From CBDATY01 sp965200445 (GTDB taxonomy: Bacteria > Bacillota_I > Bacilli_A > Mycoplasmatales > Mycoplasmataceae): a stretch of DNA of 9,815 nucleotides. Under the pieces are notes generated by a model. That model did not search any database and was not told the DNA's origin. It was given only the letters and a program-made list of their open reading frames with translations. Both the position numbers and the translations under genes were made by a program. Of the stretch, positions 1 to 8,282 are shown piece after piece. The stretch covers positions 1 to 9,815 of the forward strand of contig CBDATY010000009.1 in assembly GCA_965200445.1 (NCBI GenBank), in the 5' to 3' direction. How positions within the stretch are numbered: the stretch's first letter is position 1; every line of letters begins with the position of its first letter.

Positions 1-2102
1 TATCCATGTGGTTGAGTCTTGTTAGTTTGTACATGTAACTTATCCATCCATATGCTAGTGTGTGTGGTGTTACCATGTAGAACTAACTTAACCATACATG
101 CTACTGTCTGTCTGTGTCATGTTAGTATGCAGGCCTAACTCATGTGAGTGTTGTTACTGTGTACACGTAACTTATGCATCCATATGCTAGTGTGTGTGGT
201 GTTAGTATGCAGGACTAACTTAGGCATGCATGCTAGTGTATGCCTGCTGTCACCATGCAGGCCTAACTCATGTGAGTGCTGTTACTGTGTACACGTAACT
301 TATGCATCCATATGCTAGTGTGTGTGGTGTTACCATGTAGAACTAACTTAACCATACATGCTACTGTCTGTGTGTGTCATGTTAGTATGCAGGACTAACT
401 TAGGCATGCATGCTAGTCTATGCCTGCTGTCACCATGCAGGCCTAACTCATGTGAGTGTTGTTACTGTGTACACGTAACTTATCCATCTATGCTGGTGTG
501 TGTCGTGTTAGTATGAAGGACTAACTTATCCGTGTGGTTGAGTCTTGTTACTTTGTACATGTAACTTATCCATCCATATGCTAGTGTATGCCTGCTGTCA
601 CCATGCAGGCCTAACTCATGTGAGTGTTGTTACTGTGTACACGTAACTTATCCATCTATGCTAGTGTGTGTGGTGTTACCATGTAGAACTAACTTAACCA
701 TACATGCTACTGTCTGTCTGTGTCATGTTAGTATGCAGGACTAACTTAGGCATGCATGCTAGTGTATGCCTGCTGTCACCATGCAGGCCTAACTCATGTG
801 AGTGCTGTTACTGTGTACACGTAACTTATGCATCCATATGCTAGTGTGTGTGGTGTTACCATGTAGAACTAACTTAACCATACATGCTACTGTCTGTCTG
901 TGTCATGTTAGTATCCAGGCCTAACTCATGTGAGTGTTGTTACTGTGTACACGTAACTTATCCATCTATGCTAGTGTGTGTGGTGTTACCATGTAGAACT
1001 AACTTAACCATACATGCTACTGTCTGTCTGTGTCATGTTAGTATGCAGGACTAACTTAGGCGTGTATGCCTGCTGTCACCATGCAGGCCTAACTCATGTG
1101 AGTGCTGTTACTGTGTACACGTAACTTATGCATCCATATGCTAGTGTGTGTGGTGTTACCATGTAGAACTAACTTAACCATACATGCTACTGTCTGTGTG
1201 TGTCATGTTAGTATGCAGGCCTAACTCATGTGAGTGTTGTTACTGTGTACACGTAACTTATCCATCTATGCTGGTGTGTGTCGTGTTAGTATGCAGGACT
1301 AACTTAGGCATGCAGGCCTAACTCATGTGAGTGTTGTTACTGTGTACACGTAACTTATGCATCCATATGCTAGTGTGTGTGGTGTTACCATGTAGAACTA
1401 ACTTAGGCATGCATGCTAGTGTATGCCTGCTGTCACCATGCAGGCCTAACTCATGTGAGTCTTGTTACTGTGTACACGTAACTTATCCATCTATGCTGGT
1501 GTGTGTCGTGTTAGTATGAAGGACTAACTTATCCGTGTGGTTGAGTGTTGTTAGTTTGTACACGTAACTTATCCATCCATATGCTAGTGTGTGTGTCATG
1601 TTAGTATGCAGGACTAACTTAGGCATGCATGCTAGTGTATGCCTGCTGTCACCATGCAGGCCTAACTCATGTGAGTGTTGTTACTGTGTACACGTAACTT
1701 ATCCATCTATGCTGGTGTGTGTCGTGTTAGTATGAAGGACTAACTTATCCGTGTGGTTGAGTCTTGTTAGTTTGTACATGTAACTTATCCATCCATATGC
1801 TAGTGTGTGTGGTGTTACCATGTAGAACTAACTTAACCATACATGTTAGTATGCAGGCCTAACTCATGTGAGTGTTGTTACTGTGTACACGTAACTTATG
1901 CATCCATATGCTAGTGTGTGTGGTGTTACCATGTAGAACTAACTTAACCATACATGCTACTGTCTGTGTGTGTCATGTTAGTATGCAGGACTAACTTAGG
2001 CATGCATGCTAGTGTATGCCTGCTGTCACCATGCAGGCCTAACTCATGTGAGTGTTGTTACTGTGTACACGTAACTTATCCATCTATGCTGGTGTGTGTC
2101 GT

Positions 2103-2318
2103 GTTAGTATGAAGGACTAACTTATCCGTGTGGTTGAGTGTTGTTAGTTTGTACACGTAACTTATCCATCCATATGCTAGTGTGTGTGTCATGTTAGTAT
2201 GCAGGACTAACTTAGGCATGCATGCTAGTGTATGCCTGCTGTCACCATGCAGGCCTAACTCATGTGAGTGTTGTTACTGTGTACACGTAACTTATCCATC
2301 TATGCTGGTGTGTGTCGT
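2103..2318. repeat. 216-bp higher-order unit (D-E'-A-B-C), representative copy
   Basis: Five monomers of 40, 50, 48, 32 and 46 bp add up to 216 bp. The same spacing is measured between successive D monomers that begin at 1510 and 1726, 2103 and 2319, 2585 and 2801, and 3247 and 3463. In this unit the D spacer reads GAGTGTT, the E' core reads TACACG, and the E' monomer ends in GTGTCAT before passing straight to A. No F monomer is present. Copies differ by only a few bases, which implies recent homogenisation. Confidence 0.9.
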
Positions 2319-2584
2319 GTTAGTATGAAGGACTAACTTATCCGTGTGGTTGAGTCTTGTTAGTTTGTACATGTAACTTATCCATCCATATGCTAGTGTG
2401 TGTGGTGTTACCATGTAGAACTAACTTAACCATACATGCTACTGTCTGTCTGTGTCATGTTAGTATGCAGGACTAACTTAGGCATGCATGCTAGTGTATG
2501 CCTGCTGTCACCATGCAGGCCTAACTCATGTGAGTGTTGTTACTGTGTACACGTAACTTATCCATCTATGCTGGTGTGTGTCGT
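2319..2584. repeat. 266-bp higher-order unit (D-E-F-A-B-C), representative copy
   Basis: Six monomers of 40, 48, 52, 48, 32 and 46 bp add up to 266 bp. In this version the D spacer reads GAGTCTT, the E core reads TACATG, and E ends in GTGTGGT before an F monomer. Here one 216-bp and one 266-bp unit alternate, giving a 482-bp super-period (2103 to 2585). Elsewhere insertions of C/E hybrid and F monomers stretch the D-to-D spacing to 377 or 446 bp. Confidence 0.88.
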
Positions 2585-4635
2585 GTTAGTATGAAGGACT
2601 AACTTATCCGTGTCGTTGAGTGTTGTTAGTTTGTACACGTAACTTATCCATCCATATGCTAGTGTGTGTGTCATGTTAGTATGCAGGACTAACTTAGGCA
2701 TGCATGCTAGTGTATGCCTGCTGTCACCATGCAGGCCTAACTCATGTGAGTGTTGTTACTGTGTACACGTAACTTATCCATCTATGCTGGTGTGTGTCGT
2801 GTTAGTATGAAGGACTAACTTATCCGTGTGGTTGAGTCTTGTTAGTTTGTACATGTAACTTATCCATCCATATGCTAGTGTGTGTGGTGTTACCATGTAG
2901 AACTAACTTAACCATACATGCTACTTTCTGTCTGTGTCATGTTAGTATGCAGGACTAACTTAGGCATGCATGCTAGTGTATGCCTGCTGTCACCATGCAG
3001 GCCTAACTCATGTGAGTGTTGTTACTGTGTACACGTAACTTATGCATCCATATGCTAGTGTGTGTGGTGTTACCATGTAGAACTAACTTAACCATACATG
3101 CTACTGTCTGTGTGTGTCATGTTAGTATGCAGGACTAACTTAGGCATGCATGCTAGTGTATGCCTGCTGTCACCATGCAGGCCTAACTCATGTGAGTGTT
3201 GTTACTGTGTACACGTAACTTATCCATCTATGCTGGTGTGTGTCGTGTTAGTATGAAGGACTAACTTATCCGTGTGGTTGAGTGTTGTTAGTTTGTACAC
3301 GTAACTTATCCATCCATATGCTAGTGTGTGTGTCATGTTAGTATGCAGGACTAACTTAGGCATGCATGCTAGTGTATGCCTGCTGTCACCATGCAGGCCT
3401 AACTCATGTGAGTGTTGTTACTGTGTACACGTAACTTATCCATCTATGCTGGTCTGTGTCGTGTTAGTATGAAGGACTAACTTATCCGTGTGGTTGAGTC
3501 TTGTTAGTTTGTACATGTAACTTATCCATCCATATGCTAGTGTGTGTGGTGTTACCATGTAGAACTAACTTAACCATACATGCTACTGTCTGTCTGTGTC
3601 ATGTTAGTATGCAGGACTAACTTAGGCATGCATGCTAGTGTATGCCTGCTCTCACCATGCAGGCGTAACTTATCCATCTATTCTGGTGTGTGTCGTGTTA
3701 GTATGAACGACTAACTTATCCCTGTGGTTGAGTGTTGTTAGTTTGTACACGTAACTTATCCATCCATATGCTAGTATGTGTGGTGTTACCATGTAGAACT
3801 AACTTAACCATACATGCTACTGTCTGTGTGTGTCATGTTAGTATGCAGGACTAACTTAGGCATGCATGCTAGTGTATGCCTGCTGTCACCATGCAGGCCT
3901 AACTCATGTGAGTGTTGTTACTGTGTACACGTAACTTGGGCATGCATGCTGCTGTCTGTATGAGTATTGTTACTGTGTACGCCTAACTTATCCGTGTGGT
4001 TGAGTGTTGTTAGTTTGTACACGTAACTTATCCATCCATATGCTAGTGTGTGTGGTGTTACCATGTAGAACTAACTTAACCATACATGCTACTGTCTGTG
4101 TGTGTCATGTTAGTATGCAGGACTAACTTAGGCGTGTATGCCTGCTGTCACCATGCAGGCCTAACTCATGTGAGTGTTGTTACTGTGTACACGTAACTTA
4201 TCCATCTATGCTGGTGTGTGTCGTGTTAGTATGAAGGACTAACTTATCCGTGTGCTTCAGTGTTGTTACTTTGTACACGTAACTTATCCATCCATATGCT
4301 AGTGTGTGTGTCATGTTAGTATGCAGGACTAACTTAGGCATGCATGCTAGTGTATGCCTGCTGTCACCATGCAGGCCTAACTCATGTGAGTGTTGTTACT
4401 GTGTACACGTAACTTATCCATCTATGCTGGTGTGTGTCGTGTTAGTATGAAGGACTAACTTATCCGTGTGGTTGAGTGTTGTTAGTTTGTACACGTAACT
4501 TAACCATCCATGCTACTGTCTGTGTGAGTGTTGTTACTGTGTGTCGTGTTAGTATGCACGACTAACTTACCTATCCATGCGTGCTAGTGTCTGTATGAGT
4601 ATTGTTACTGTATACACGTAACTTAACCATCTATG

Positions 4636-4822
4636 CTAGTGTGTGTCTGTGAGTGTTATTACTGTGTACACATAACTTATCCATCTATGCTGGTGTGTGT
4701 GTTGTTAGCATGTACGCCTAACTTAACCATGCATGCTACTGTCTGTGTGTGTCGTGTTAGTATGCAGGACTAACTTATCCATCCATACTAGTGAATGTTC
4801 TTACTATGTAGGCCTAACTTAT
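4636..4822. repeat. 187-bp exact direct repeat, copy 1
   Basis: This block matches 4864-5050 base for base on reading through both copies, with a 228-bp period. It contains several edge-type monomers, including the core GTTAGCATGTACGCCTAAC. The 41 bp between the copies is also minisatellite-like. Confidence 0.9.
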
Positions 4823-4863
4823 GTGAATGTTGTTAGTTTGTACACGTAACTTAACCATCTAAT

Positions 4864-5050
4864 CTAGTGTGTGTCTGTGAGTGTTATTACTGTGTACACA
4901 TAACTTATCCATCTATGCTGGTGTGTGTGTTGTTAGCATGTACGCCTAACTTAACCATGCATGCTACTGTCTGTGTGTGTCGTGTTAGTATGCAGGACTA
5001 ACTTATCCATCCATACTAGTGAATGTTCTTACTATGTAGGCCTAACTTAT
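4864..5050. repeat. 187-bp exact direct repeat, copy 2
   Basis: This is the second copy of the 4636-4822 block. Identity over 187 bp contrasts with the divergence of the surrounding edge monomers, so this is a recent local duplication at the array edge. Confidence 0.9.
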
Positions 5051-5176
5051 CCATCCATGGATGCTAGTGTCTGTGTCACTGTTCTTACTGTGTACACATA
5101 ACCTATCCATCTGTGTTAGTATGCACGCCTAACTTGTGCATGTGTGTGTATAGGCCTGATATCATGTACACCTAAT

Positions 5177-5484
5177 CAATCTGCATACTTGCCCCATCTT
5201 CATGGCTAATATATATGTAATCCCTAAACTTATGCATTTTGGGTCACAACAAAAAATATACTAAAACAAATATTTACATTTTTGAAATCATACCATGAAC
5301 ACATCCTGATCCTATGACATGCCATTGTTGCATAATTCATACTTGTTCTTCCAGCATATACTAAAAGAAATGATGCAATGTCAAATGCATGCTGGGTCAT
5401 AAAAAACTCTTGTGAAATCTCAGTATAATAAATTGACACTTTCTATTGCCGCTACTTCATGTTATGTCTAGCATAGCAGCAGCA
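5177..5484. other. AT-rich spacer, no gene seen
   Basis: This stretch follows the end of the minisatellite. I see no conserved reading frame, RNA gene or clear terminal repeats. Two weakly similar stretches around ATATACTAAAA (near 5257 and 5356) may be an old duplication, but they are too diverged to call. The minus-strand open frame at 5230-5439 has no recognisable domain. Confidence 0.6.
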
Positions 5485-6008
5485 ATGCGACGATCAAAAC
5501 GAAGGCGTAAACCCCTCCCCAGGCATATACCTGGCCATTTCACTTTCAGGATTTTGTATTGATCAGATCCCCCACCCATAGTAAAGCTGTGCAAATTTGT
5601 CAAAATTGAAAATTTTAACAGTTTAAAGTGGAAACACCGTTGCTTTTTATGCTTTTTATTTAACACTTCGCATTACAACCGATCCGAACGTTGCATGTAT
5701 TCCAATAAAATTACTGGTTACAACGTTTGATAATTCCAATACTTACTGGAATTGTCATTTCGTGCATATAAAATGAACCGACGGTTTTCAAAAGGCTAAC
5801 TTTATATATAGATAGCTTTAATTGTAAACAAATTTTTTATAACAAGAAATTTGTACAATGGTTTCTTTTGCCATCGGAAAGCAAGTGTAGGTTCAAACGA
5901 CTTCATGTTAGGTGAACCAAATATTTTACAGCAAGAAGGTCAAATGCCCGCCCCTTGGGAACATCAATCGCACAGGGGGAAGTTACACCTTCGTTTTGAT
6001 CGCTGCAT
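5485..6008. mobile_element. Candidate MITE / foldback element, ~524 bp
   Basis: The left end, 5485-5510, and the reverse complement of the right end, 5983-6008, agree at 23 of 26 positions; the shared heart is CGATCAAAACGAAGG. Weaker inverted similarity continues inward: both arms then have a C-rich run, and GGCCATTTCAC at about 5532 pairs with the complement of GTCAAATGCCC at about 5939. No transposase frame is visible, as expected for a non-autonomous element. I could not find a target-site duplication at either end, so the exact termini and superfamily are unknown. Open frames at 5457-5666 and 5903-6109 on the minus strand partly consist of the arms and show no domain. Confidence 0.6.
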
Positions 6009-7530
6009 AATCTGAACAAAGCAGTTTTTACAACCATAGATATAGGAGACATATACTTAGTGCATGTCACCCAAATAGAACAATTCAAGATGACGTTGCA
6101 ACCGGACAAACAATTTTTGTATTACAAAAAATAGATTTTCAAGCTTTTTGATGGTTCGAGTGGACGTTTTGACCAGTTTTGTCAGTTTGCATGGATTCTT
6201 TGACTTTCAACACTTTAAATCATATGCGCTAGGTATACGTCAATCTAGCTCTCCTATATCTATGTTTACAGCATATCAAACAAGATCCACACGCTGTAAC
6301 CCACCAACGCTATTGTATCCAATAAATTGCCGAGATGATTATACCCACAGGAGTGGTTTCTTGCAAAATATTACGCAGATAGTATATATCCCAGGGTTCA
6401 TTTCATGTAAACTCCACGCTGAAGATTTTCGGCGTTGAGTGCATGGAATGCAGTCTGGTATGTATCTTATATATTTTGTGCGGACATGTACGTCCAAATA
6501 TTACGATGCTAAATTTCAACCCTATGTCATCTCGCTTCATTCCTCTGTACATTGCAATTTGCCTGATGTAAGCAACTCACATTCCAGACTGCAGAGTATG
6601 TCTTAGATGCAGGTGCACAAAATGCCAAGTAATTTTTCGTGCTGCACAGATTTTGCTTTTAACAAAAACCAATTATTTTGATTATTATCTATTGTTTTTC
6701 AACAAAATTAACACAGTTTCCTGTCACGCACGACAGGCCATCCGAGATTCTCGACAACCTCGTTCCCACGCTCTCATCAGTGCTGATTTAACCACTTTTT
6801 ACAAAACTATATAGAGCCAACTTAAAATGGCCCGCCCACCCGCACCAAATTTTTCCCCAGCCACTGATGATAAACCGGGATATTTTTTTACATCGCCTAA
6901 GGGGCAAAACTAACAAAATATGTATTAAAAAAATGAAAATTAGACCTTTGGGCACAGATTCAGGGAAAAGGAAGGTCCTAGGTGCGCTAATTTTCTTTCT
7001 TTAAAAAATCTCAGTGGCACTGTTGATTTACTCTGCAGTCTGGCTCACATCAAAGCACAGAAGCCGGTCAGATCAATTGATTTTTGTCACCATTTTATCA
7101 CTTCTATATAATAAACAATTTTCTACCTCTTGTCAATGAGTTGGGCGCAACTAAATAACATGCAACCATAAAATAAACTTAAACCACACTTTTTCGCCAT
7201 ATCAAAACCATTTGTGATATACATCCCCTCCCTCTGCTGTTTTATGACCATAAGCTCAAAATGTTTTTATGTTTTTCAACCATCCGTCGCCAATCCTTCT
7301 TCATTCCCTTCCATTCTCATTCAAAATATACCCAACTAATTATTTTTAACACTATTATATTTCAACCATGTGTATACATACCAATAAATCAGCTCGGTAA
7401 ATCAATCATAAGTTTGTGCGACTTTGCTTCATGCTGAATAACCGATATAACTCTAAATAAATACCAAAATCAATGTAAATATCGAACAAATATAACAAAT
7501 CCTCAGTACCAAAACAAAACTATAGATCCT
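6009..7530. other. AT-rich non-coding stretch, probable intron or intergenic
   Basis: No exon with convincing splice borders was found on either strand. The longest open frame is 6151-6438 on the plus strand (95 codons from the first ATG). It is rich in Ser, Phe and Ile with no known motif, and is no longer than chance would allow. If the exon at 7537-7600 is real, this stretch is the start of its first intron. It contains a transposon-end motif at 6754-6771 and three copies of a TGCAGTCTGG motif (6449-6458; inverted at 6584-6593; 7034-7043). Confidence 0.55.
6754..6771. mobile_element. Solo transposon-end motif
   Basis: ACAACCTCGTTCCCACGC shares the 11-mer CCTCGTTCCCA with the right terminal inverted repeat of the MITE at 8930-9390. 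No inverted partner was seen within the following kilobase, so this is probably a broken or solo end of the same broad element family. Confidence 0.4.
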
Positions 7531-7536
7531 GCTTAC

Positions 7537-7600
7537 CTTTTTTAGCCAGAATCGCAGAGAAATCCATCGACTTCTTTTCGTGTCCACCAGGAACGAACAT
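7537..7600 (-). CDS. Probable first coding exon of an unrecognised gene (partial)
   Basis: Reading the minus strand from the ATG at 7598-7600 gives 21 codons: MFVPGGHEKKS, then MDFSAILAKK. They are followed by a textbook donor AAG|GTAAGC with the intron starting at 7536, so the exon ends in phase 1. An in-frame TGA at 7649-7651 limits the start. The first ATG has a poor context (C at -3), and the in-frame Met12 at 7565-7567 (followed by G) is an alternative start. Met12 would give MDFSAILAKK, which loosely resembles the MDF-x-x-L opening of SPT2 histone-chaperone homologues. That resemblance is recalled, rests on very few residues, and does not justify a name. The following exon was not found between 5.2 and 7.5 kb, so the first intron probably runs into or across the minisatellite. 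Confidence 0.5.
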
Positions 7601-7655
7601 TCGAACAACAACAAAGAAGAACACTTCGGCACTTCGGGCTTCCTTCGTTCAACAT
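7542..7655 (-). CDS. Upstream ORF overlapping the main start
   Basis: An ATG at 7653-7655, 55 bp before the main ATG and in another frame, opens a 37-codon frame (MLNEGSPKCRS..., with a Cys-Cys-Cys run). It closes at TAA 7542-7544, just before the splice donor. It overlaps almost the whole main coding exon, so a ribosome using it would bypass the main start. If the transcript begins upstream of 7655, this could reduce translation. The transcription start is not known, and the peptide itself shows no domain. Confidence 0.3.
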   Translation of the reverse strand: MLNEGSPKCRSVLLCCCSNVRSWWTRKEVDGFLCDSG

Positions 7656-7663
7656 CGTGATCG

Positions 7664-7671
7664 TGACGTCG
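7664..7671. promoter_or_regulatory. CRE-like site in probable promoter
   Basis: TGACGTCG differs by one base from the palindromic CRE/ATF site TGACGTCA. It sits 64-71 bp upstream of the main ATG, within a short CpG-bearing stretch (7636-7676) that stands out from the AT-rich flanks. CREB/ATF sites of this type are common close to animal housekeeping-gene start sites. Its position supports a minus-strand promoter here, but one 8-mer is weak evidence. Confidence 0.35.
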
Positions 7672-7858
7672 CGTACAAAATTAGCATATTTCATAACACG
7701 AGTAAGTTAATAATAATAGACCTAGAAACAAAGTCCCATATTACCCGACCCGACACAGGTCACAACTGCAGACAATCTGGAGCTGTAGCTCCTTTTGGAT
7801 CTTGAAAATGAAATGGAAGTAGATTAAAAAGGTTAAAAAAGTCACTTAAATACAGAAA

Positions 7859-8014
7859 TTATTCCACCATCATGACCTTGGGGAGGCTGGTCGAGCACCA
7901 ATGATCTTCCTCGATAGCTCGATCACTTCTAAAGAACATAGTTCGAACTTTAGCATCTTGAAACACAGAATACGGAGTAAAGCAAAACGAGAATGAGTTT
8001 CCAATATTTCGATT
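7859..8014 (-). other. Open frame with possible acceptor, uncertain coding
   Basis: The minus strand is open for 51 codons before a TAA at 7859-7861. It includes FQDAKVRTMFFRSDRAIEED and ends in SLPKVMMVE. A pyrimidine-rich stretch ending in TTTCAAG just before 7956 could serve as a splice acceptor. A second frame from ATG 7954-7956 gives 28 codons (MLKFELCSLEVIE...). The base composition is less AT-rich than the flanks. I recognise no domain in either frame; it could be a terminal exon, an old transposon piece or chance. Confidence 0.2.
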
Positions 8015-8056
8015 TTATTAGAAAATCATCAACATCGAAACATCACAAACTCATTC
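7991..8056. repeat. 66-bp imperfect hairpin
   Basis: The arms 7991-8013 and 8034-8056 are inverted copies matching at 19 of 23 positions. The outer ten (GAATGAGTTT / AAACTCATTC) and inner seven (TTTCGAT / ATCGAAA) pair perfectly, around a 20-nt loop. Mismatches cluster in one six-base internal bulge. It may be a small foldback element or a transcribed hairpin; no target duplication is visible. Confidence 0.65.
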
Positions 8057-8100
8057 TTCTGTTTTATTTCTTGAAATTGTCGGCTGGTATTCGTTTCTGT

Positions 8101-8282
8101 CAGTTCTTCCTAGAGGTTCAGTAAAGATCATCTCTAATGGATCCAGTGTTCTACGGGGGGAAACCTAAACTAAGTTTATTTAAAACTGGACGGATCTATC
8201 AGTTCTAAACTGTTCTTCCTAGAGGTCCAGTAAGGATCGTCCCTTTTTGATCCAGTGTTCCTACAGGAGGAAACCTAAACTA
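8101..8282. repeat. 109-bp interspersed repeat, tandem 1.7 copies
   Basis: The motif CAG/CTGTTCTTCCTAGAGG starts at about 8101 and again at 8210, a 109-bp period. Each copy goes through GATCCAGTGTT and GGAAACCTAAACTA. The first copy continues with TTTATTTAAAACTGGA and a CTATCAGTTCTAAA tail, and the second stops at 8282. The two differ at several positions, so the duplication is not recent. A third and fourth partial copy lie at 8771-8877. I recall similar sequence from coral genomes but cannot confirm that here. Confidence 0.8.

Larger units (their letters stand above)
1..5176. repeat. Complex minisatellite array with dyad-symmetric 19-bp core
   Basis: The whole stretch is tandem monomers of 32-52 bp. 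Nearly every monomer opens with a 19-bp core of the form GTTA-N11-TAAC, usually followed by TTA and a GT-rich, CATGC-containing spacer. I distinguish six main types by core. A is GTTAGTATGCAGGACTAAC, B is GTCACCATGCAGGCCTAAC and C is GTTACTGTGTACACGTAAC. D is GTTAGTATGAAGGACTAAC, E is GTTAGTTTGTACATGTAAC and F is GTTACCATGTAGAACTAAC. Length divided by mean spacing suggests roughly 110 cores. The array is open at the left edge, since base 1 falls inside a D monomer, so its true size is unknown. The last clear core is 5115-5133, after which the sequence decays. Open frames inside it are short and repeat-derived, so I call it non-coding. Copy number is probably polymorphic, which is an inference from near-identical units. 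Confidence 0.97.
4500..5176. repeat. Diverged right edge of the minisatellite
   Basis: From about 4500 the regular A-F order is lost. Monomers appear with private cores such as GTTAGCATGTACGCCTAAC and GTTAGTATGCACGACTAAC, and with different spacers. After the core at 5115-5133 only fragments remain, such as GTACACCTAAT near 5170. A homogeneous interior with a decayed edge is the known pattern for arrays kept uniform by unequal exchange, so I read this as the true array boundary and not a gap in sequence quality. Confidence 0.85.

Noticed and set aside
1331..1519. 62-codon open frame inside the minisatellite
   Set aside because: It is a read-through of three to four monomers; its Cys- and Val-rich peptide repeats with the DNA unit and other copies carry stops.
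1..4500. CRISPR-like array of repeats and spacers
   Set aside because: The 'spacers' between the cores are themselves repeated and belong to a few types, monomer lengths vary, and the context is eukaryotic.
1..5176. Telomeric or simple GT microsatellite
   Set aside because: GT runs are short and embedded in a complex 32-52 bp unit; no TTAGGG-type repeat is present.
6151..6438. 95-codon plus-strand open frame as a gene
   Set aside because: No domain, no signal or membrane segment, no splice or promoter context, and its length is within chance for AT-rich DNA of this size.
6827..6913. 28-codon plus-strand frame starting MARPPAPNFSP
   Set aside because: It is short, isolated and unsupported; Pro-rich composition comes from a local C-rich patch.
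7380..7465. AATAAA motifs as plus-strand polyadenylation signals
   Set aside because: The stretch is AT-rich and no plus-strand coding exon precedes them.
7779..7792. GGAGCT-GT-AGCTCC palindrome
   Set aside because: Six-base arms only, with no second copy or neighbouring signal.
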